From an uncultured Cellvibrio sp. (GTDB lineage: Bacteria; Pseudomonadota; Gammaproteobacteria; Pseudomonadales; Cellvibrionaceae), in contig CAMLML010000091.1 in NCBI GenBank assembly GCA_946481095.1, positions 1 through 16,451 on the forward strand: a stretch of 16,451 bases of DNA. Reading direction: 5' to 3'. Below are positions 14,710 to 16,451 of the stretch, one piece after another. Both the position numbers and the translations under genes were made by a program. The notes under the pieces were generated by a model. It was not told the origin of the DNA and did not search any database. It saw only the letters and a program-made list of their open reading frames with translations. Numbering within the stretch: position 1 is the stretch's first letter; each line of letters opens with the position of its first letter.

Positions 14710-15939
14710 TTATGTTGTCATATTTGCCAATAAATTCTGCCCTGGAGCAAAACATTTTTCCAAACGATGAATCTGTTCTTCCGGTAGTAGTGCATTGCGC
14801 ATAATGTCTCGCCAGTCAGACGTCACTTGTTTGACTTGCTGAATAATTGCATCACGTTCCGGAATACTTAATCCCATTTGTTGAGCCGCACCTATGATAT
14901 TGTCTTTATTCGGGGTTCTACCCATAGGCCCAAGGCAAATAGTGTGCGAACCAATAAATGCAGGGTTTGGAACCACATCATATGCAGGCGCTAAAGAATA
15001 ATGTTTGTTGTCAGGTTTTTTAATCATGGCGTGGTTGTGCATATGATCATCGGTATTACCAACTGCAATATTAAACATCATTCGTCGAAACACTTCTTTT
15101 TTAACCTGAGTATCCTGCGATAAAGAGTTGGTAATTTTCGCGATTTGTGTGTAATTAAATGCTTCATCTGTAATATCACGAATTGCAAAAACATTGATTA
15201 GACTGTGTAGGGAAATGAAATGCACTACACCTTGTACCGCCCAATCAAAACGTTTTACCAAAACAACATTACCTTGTTGTGTAGGAATAATTTTGGTTTC
15301 GGCAACATCGATTCCGGCATCACGCGCCATCAACATGGTGAGATGTTCAACCAGCGGGTTGTCAAATTCGTCACCTATACGTGGAAATTTTGCAATCCAT
15401 TCTGCGCCATCGTAAAAAATTAATGTTTTTGGACGAGCGCCACCGACAGATGCACCACGTTCAAAGTAAATGCGTTGTGATTGATCAACAATTTCTCCGT
15501 TATCAATAGCCTGGGCTATGGCGATCATATCTTCCAAATGTTCGAAGGCACGAAAGGGCGCGTCTGTAGGTGGTGAATCTTTGGTTGCAGTAAAACGCAA
15601 TGCACCTACACCGGTTCCCGAGCTGGCCAATAAAAATTCGACTTCACTTTGTGGAGGAGGATTCAATAAAGTTTGTAGCAGGCGTTTGCCCCAATGATCG
15701 GGGCCACCATCCAAAATAAATCCCGGAATGCCGGGATTTTCTTTGTCATAAGGCAAGTAAAATTTTTCGTCGGACAATGGAAAATTAATTGGATCACAAG
15801 CAAAAGCACCGGCGTGATCAAGATAGGATTGTGCGTATTTAAAAACGCCTTTATTGAGTTTGGTATCGCGAACGCATTGCCCGACTAAAATAAATTTATC
15901 CGGTGCGGTTTTTAAGTGAACATAAAAACTTTCACGCAT
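14710..15939 (-). CDS. hipA: HipA-family Ser/Thr kinase toxin
   Basis: This is a 409-residue protein of the HipA family. In characterised relatives it is a Ser/Thr kinase, and E. coli HipA phosphorylates glutamyl-tRNA synthetase to halt translation. The N-domain (about 1-120) includes the family motif FILDGGPDHWG (74-84). The flexible phosphate-binding loop SVGGARPK is at 164-171, with Ser164 at the place of the E. coli autophosphorylation serine. A lysine motif WIAKFPRIGDE is at 181-191. The catalytic loop FNIAVGNTDDHMHNH (289-303) and metal-binding LAPAYDVV (316-323, Asp321) are intact, so it should be active. It starts 1 base after the hipB stop, with a weak GGA upstream. The open frame extends back to 16065, but that part lies over hipB in another frame and is not conserved in type. 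The target of this homologue is unknown. Confidence 0.92.
   Translation of the reverse strand: MRESFYVHLKTAPDKFILVGQCVRDTKLNKGVFKYAQSYLDHAGAFACDPINFPLSDEKFYLPYDKENPGIPGFILDGGPDHWGKRLLQTLLNPPPQSEVEFLLASSGTGVGALRFTATKDSPPTDAPFRAFEHLEDMIAIAQAIDNGEIVDQSQRIYFERGASVGGARPKTLIFYDGAEWIAKFPRIGDEFDNPLVEHLTMLMARDAGIDVAETKIIPTQQGNVVLVKRFDWAVQGVVHFISLHSLINVFAIRDITDEAFNYTQIAKITNSLSQDTQVKKEVFRRMMFNIAVGNTDDHMHNHAMIKKPDNKHYSLAPAYDVVPNPAFIGSHTICLGPMGRTPNKDNIIGAAQQMGLSIPERDAIIQQVKQVTSDWRDIMRNALLPEEQIHRLEKCFAPGQNLLANMTT
15718..15739 (-). other. Stem-loop inside hipA resembling an intrinsic terminator
   Basis: A perfect 9-bp stem (15718-15726 with 15731-15739) has a 4-base loop. On the transcript strand the descending arm ends UUU and is followed by AUUUUGG. 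It overlaps codons for PGIPGF, part of the conserved HipA region, so codon constraint may explain it. Partial termination here would lower toxin relative to antitoxin. This role is inferred. Confidence 0.35.
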
Positions 15940-15940
15940 T

Positions 15941-16300
15941 TTAGATATCCAGATCAAGCGATTGATCAAGTGAAGTATCTTGTCGTTTACGTACACGCAA
16001 TACGGGTTTACGGATTTCCAATGAAGCCCCCAGCGTGTCATTTTCCGGTTGCGCCAGATTTTCAAATTCGTGTGAAAGATAGAAGACTTCCATCAGCTTG
16101 ACCCAAAAACCCAATGGAACCTGGCAGTGTCCGGCTTCTACATGTTTCACCGTACCTACCGACATGCCGGATTTTTCAGCTAATTCTGCCTGGGTCCAAC
16201 CACGCCGTTGTCTTGCGAATCGTATTCTTTGTCCCCAATCTTCAATTCTTGTTCTATCGGAAAGGGAAAGCTGCTCGTACACATCGCTTTTTTTGGGCAT
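15941..16300 (-). CDS. hipB: HipB-like HTH antitoxin and autorepressor
   Basis: This is a 119-residue DNA-binding protein with an XRE/HTH_3 domain at about residues 20-76. The segment GQRIRFARQRRGWTQAELAEKSGMSVGTVKHVEAGHCQVP shows the usual helix-turn-helix spacing. The C-terminal 35 residues are charged and probably flexible, as in antitoxins whose tails are degraded by Lon. By family knowledge it should bind HipA, neutralise it, and repress the operon. The chosen ATG has AAGG 9 bases upstream, and a TTG seven codons further up is less likely. hipA begins 1 base after its stop codon, which suits tight stoichiometric coupling. It is longer than E. coli HipB (88 residues), having about 20 extra N-terminal residues before the HTH. 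A palindrome of matching geometry lies in the promoter upstream. Confidence 0.9.
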   Translation of the reverse strand: MPKKSDVYEQLSLSDRTRIEDWGQRIRFARQRRGWTQAELAEKSGMSVGTVKHVEAGHCQVPLGFWVKLMEVFYLSHEFENLAQPENDTLGASLEIRKPVLRVRKRQDTSLDQSLDLDI

Positions 16301-16309
16301 ATATATAAA

Positions 16310-16313
16310 CCTT
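16310..16313 (-). promoter_or_regulatory. Ribosome binding site for hipB
   Basis: AAGG on the - strand lies 9 bases before the ATG at 16300. It favours this ATG over the in-frame TTG at 16321, which would place the site inside the coding sequence. Confidence 0.5.
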
Positions 16314-16381
16314 AAGTCCAATTACAGTTAAGTATATGAATAAAAGGCTATTGCACAAGTTTATGCCTGGGTAGACAATTA

Positions 16382-16403
16382 AATATCTATATATATAGCT
16401 ATT
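16382..16403. promoter_or_regulatory. 22-bp palindrome, candidate HipB operator
   Basis: The 22 bases are self-complementary in 10 of 11 pairs, around a perfect 12-bp core CTATATATATAG. Positions 16384-16401 read TATCT, eight bases, then AGCTA, the same geometry as the known E. coli hip operator TATCC-N8-GGATA. It overlaps the expected transcription start just downstream of the candidate -10, an ideal place for autorepression. Confidence 0.55.
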
Positions 16404-16430
16404 ATGTTGTTTTATAGATTTATATGTGAA
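16401..16430 (-). promoter_or_regulatory. Candidate promoter of the hip operon
   Basis: On the - strand TTCACA (16430-16425, five of six consensus bases) and CATAAT (16406-16401, five of six) are separated by 18 bases. Transcription would start near 16394, giving a leader of about 95 bases before hipB. The palindrome at 16382-16403 covers the start point. Confidence 0.55.
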
Positions 16431-16451
16431 TCTTCAAGGCAGCCCACGGCA

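Noticed and set aside
14710..16065. Longer HipA of 451 residues starting at 16065
   Set aside because: The extra 42 residues overlap hipB in another frame. The ATG at 15939 directly follows the hipB stop and gives the normal HipA N-terminus.
1..16451. CRISPR arrays, tRNA or rRNA genes, transposases, integrase or attachment sites
   Set aside because: None was seen on either strand by eye; no regularly spaced repeats or recognisable RNA gene motifs were found.

Overview
The window looks like a chromosomal segment of a moderately AT-rich Gram-negative gammaproteobacterium, most probably a Cellvibrio/Saccharophagus-type polysaccharide degrader. This is an inference from three things: a fibro-slime domain, a lipoprotein with the poly-serine linker typical of that group, and outer-membrane lipoproteins with canonical lipoboxes. 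No rRNA, tRNA, CRISPR array or transposase was seen.

Layout. (1) Positions 1-382, + strand: the 3' end of a fibro-slime-domain protein and a strong intrinsic terminator. (2) Positions 504-3711, + strand: an AlgZ/LytS-type sensor kinase and an overlapping LytTR response regulator, then a serine-rich NHL-type beta-propeller lipoprotein ending at a second strong terminator. Between the regulator and the lipoprotein lies a tandem direct repeat with a 21-bp period, the geometry of a LytTR operator, just upstream of a possible promoter. (3) Positions 6457-3715, - strand: a compact three-gene cluster encoding a von Willebrand A lipoprotein (YfbK-like), a small barrel-like exported protein and a YiiX-like permuted papain-fold hydrolase. 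(4) Positions 13658-6571, - strand: three large cytoplasmic enzymes, namely transglutaminase-DUF2126 amidoligase, circularly permuted ATP-grasp fused to alpha-E, and a second transglutaminase-like protein. This is a known but biochemically obscure amidoligase/peptide-tag gene set. (5) Positions 16300-14003, - strand: a HipB-HipA toxin-antitoxin pair followed closely by a DUF4253 gene. A promoter and palindromic operator lie upstream.

How the parts may work together. The ATP-grasp and DUF2126 domains are predicted amide-bond-forming ligases, and the two transglutaminase-fold proteins could transfer or cleave the product. The downstream vWA/barrel/hydrolase cluster is on the same strand 113 bp further on, and could be an envelope-side partner or simply a neighbour. 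HipB probably represses its own promoter, HipA is predicted to be a Ser/Thr kinase toxin, and the DUF4253 protein is an unexplained third member.

Two repeat-type elements sit in the amidoligase operon. One is a GC-rich REP-like palindrome read through in frame inside the DUF2126 gene, and the other is a roughly 40-bp-arm inverted repeat between the first two genes. Several start codons were chosen downstream of the longest open frame from ribosome binding sites and gene junctions: 504, 1606, 7473, 14689, 15939 and 16300.
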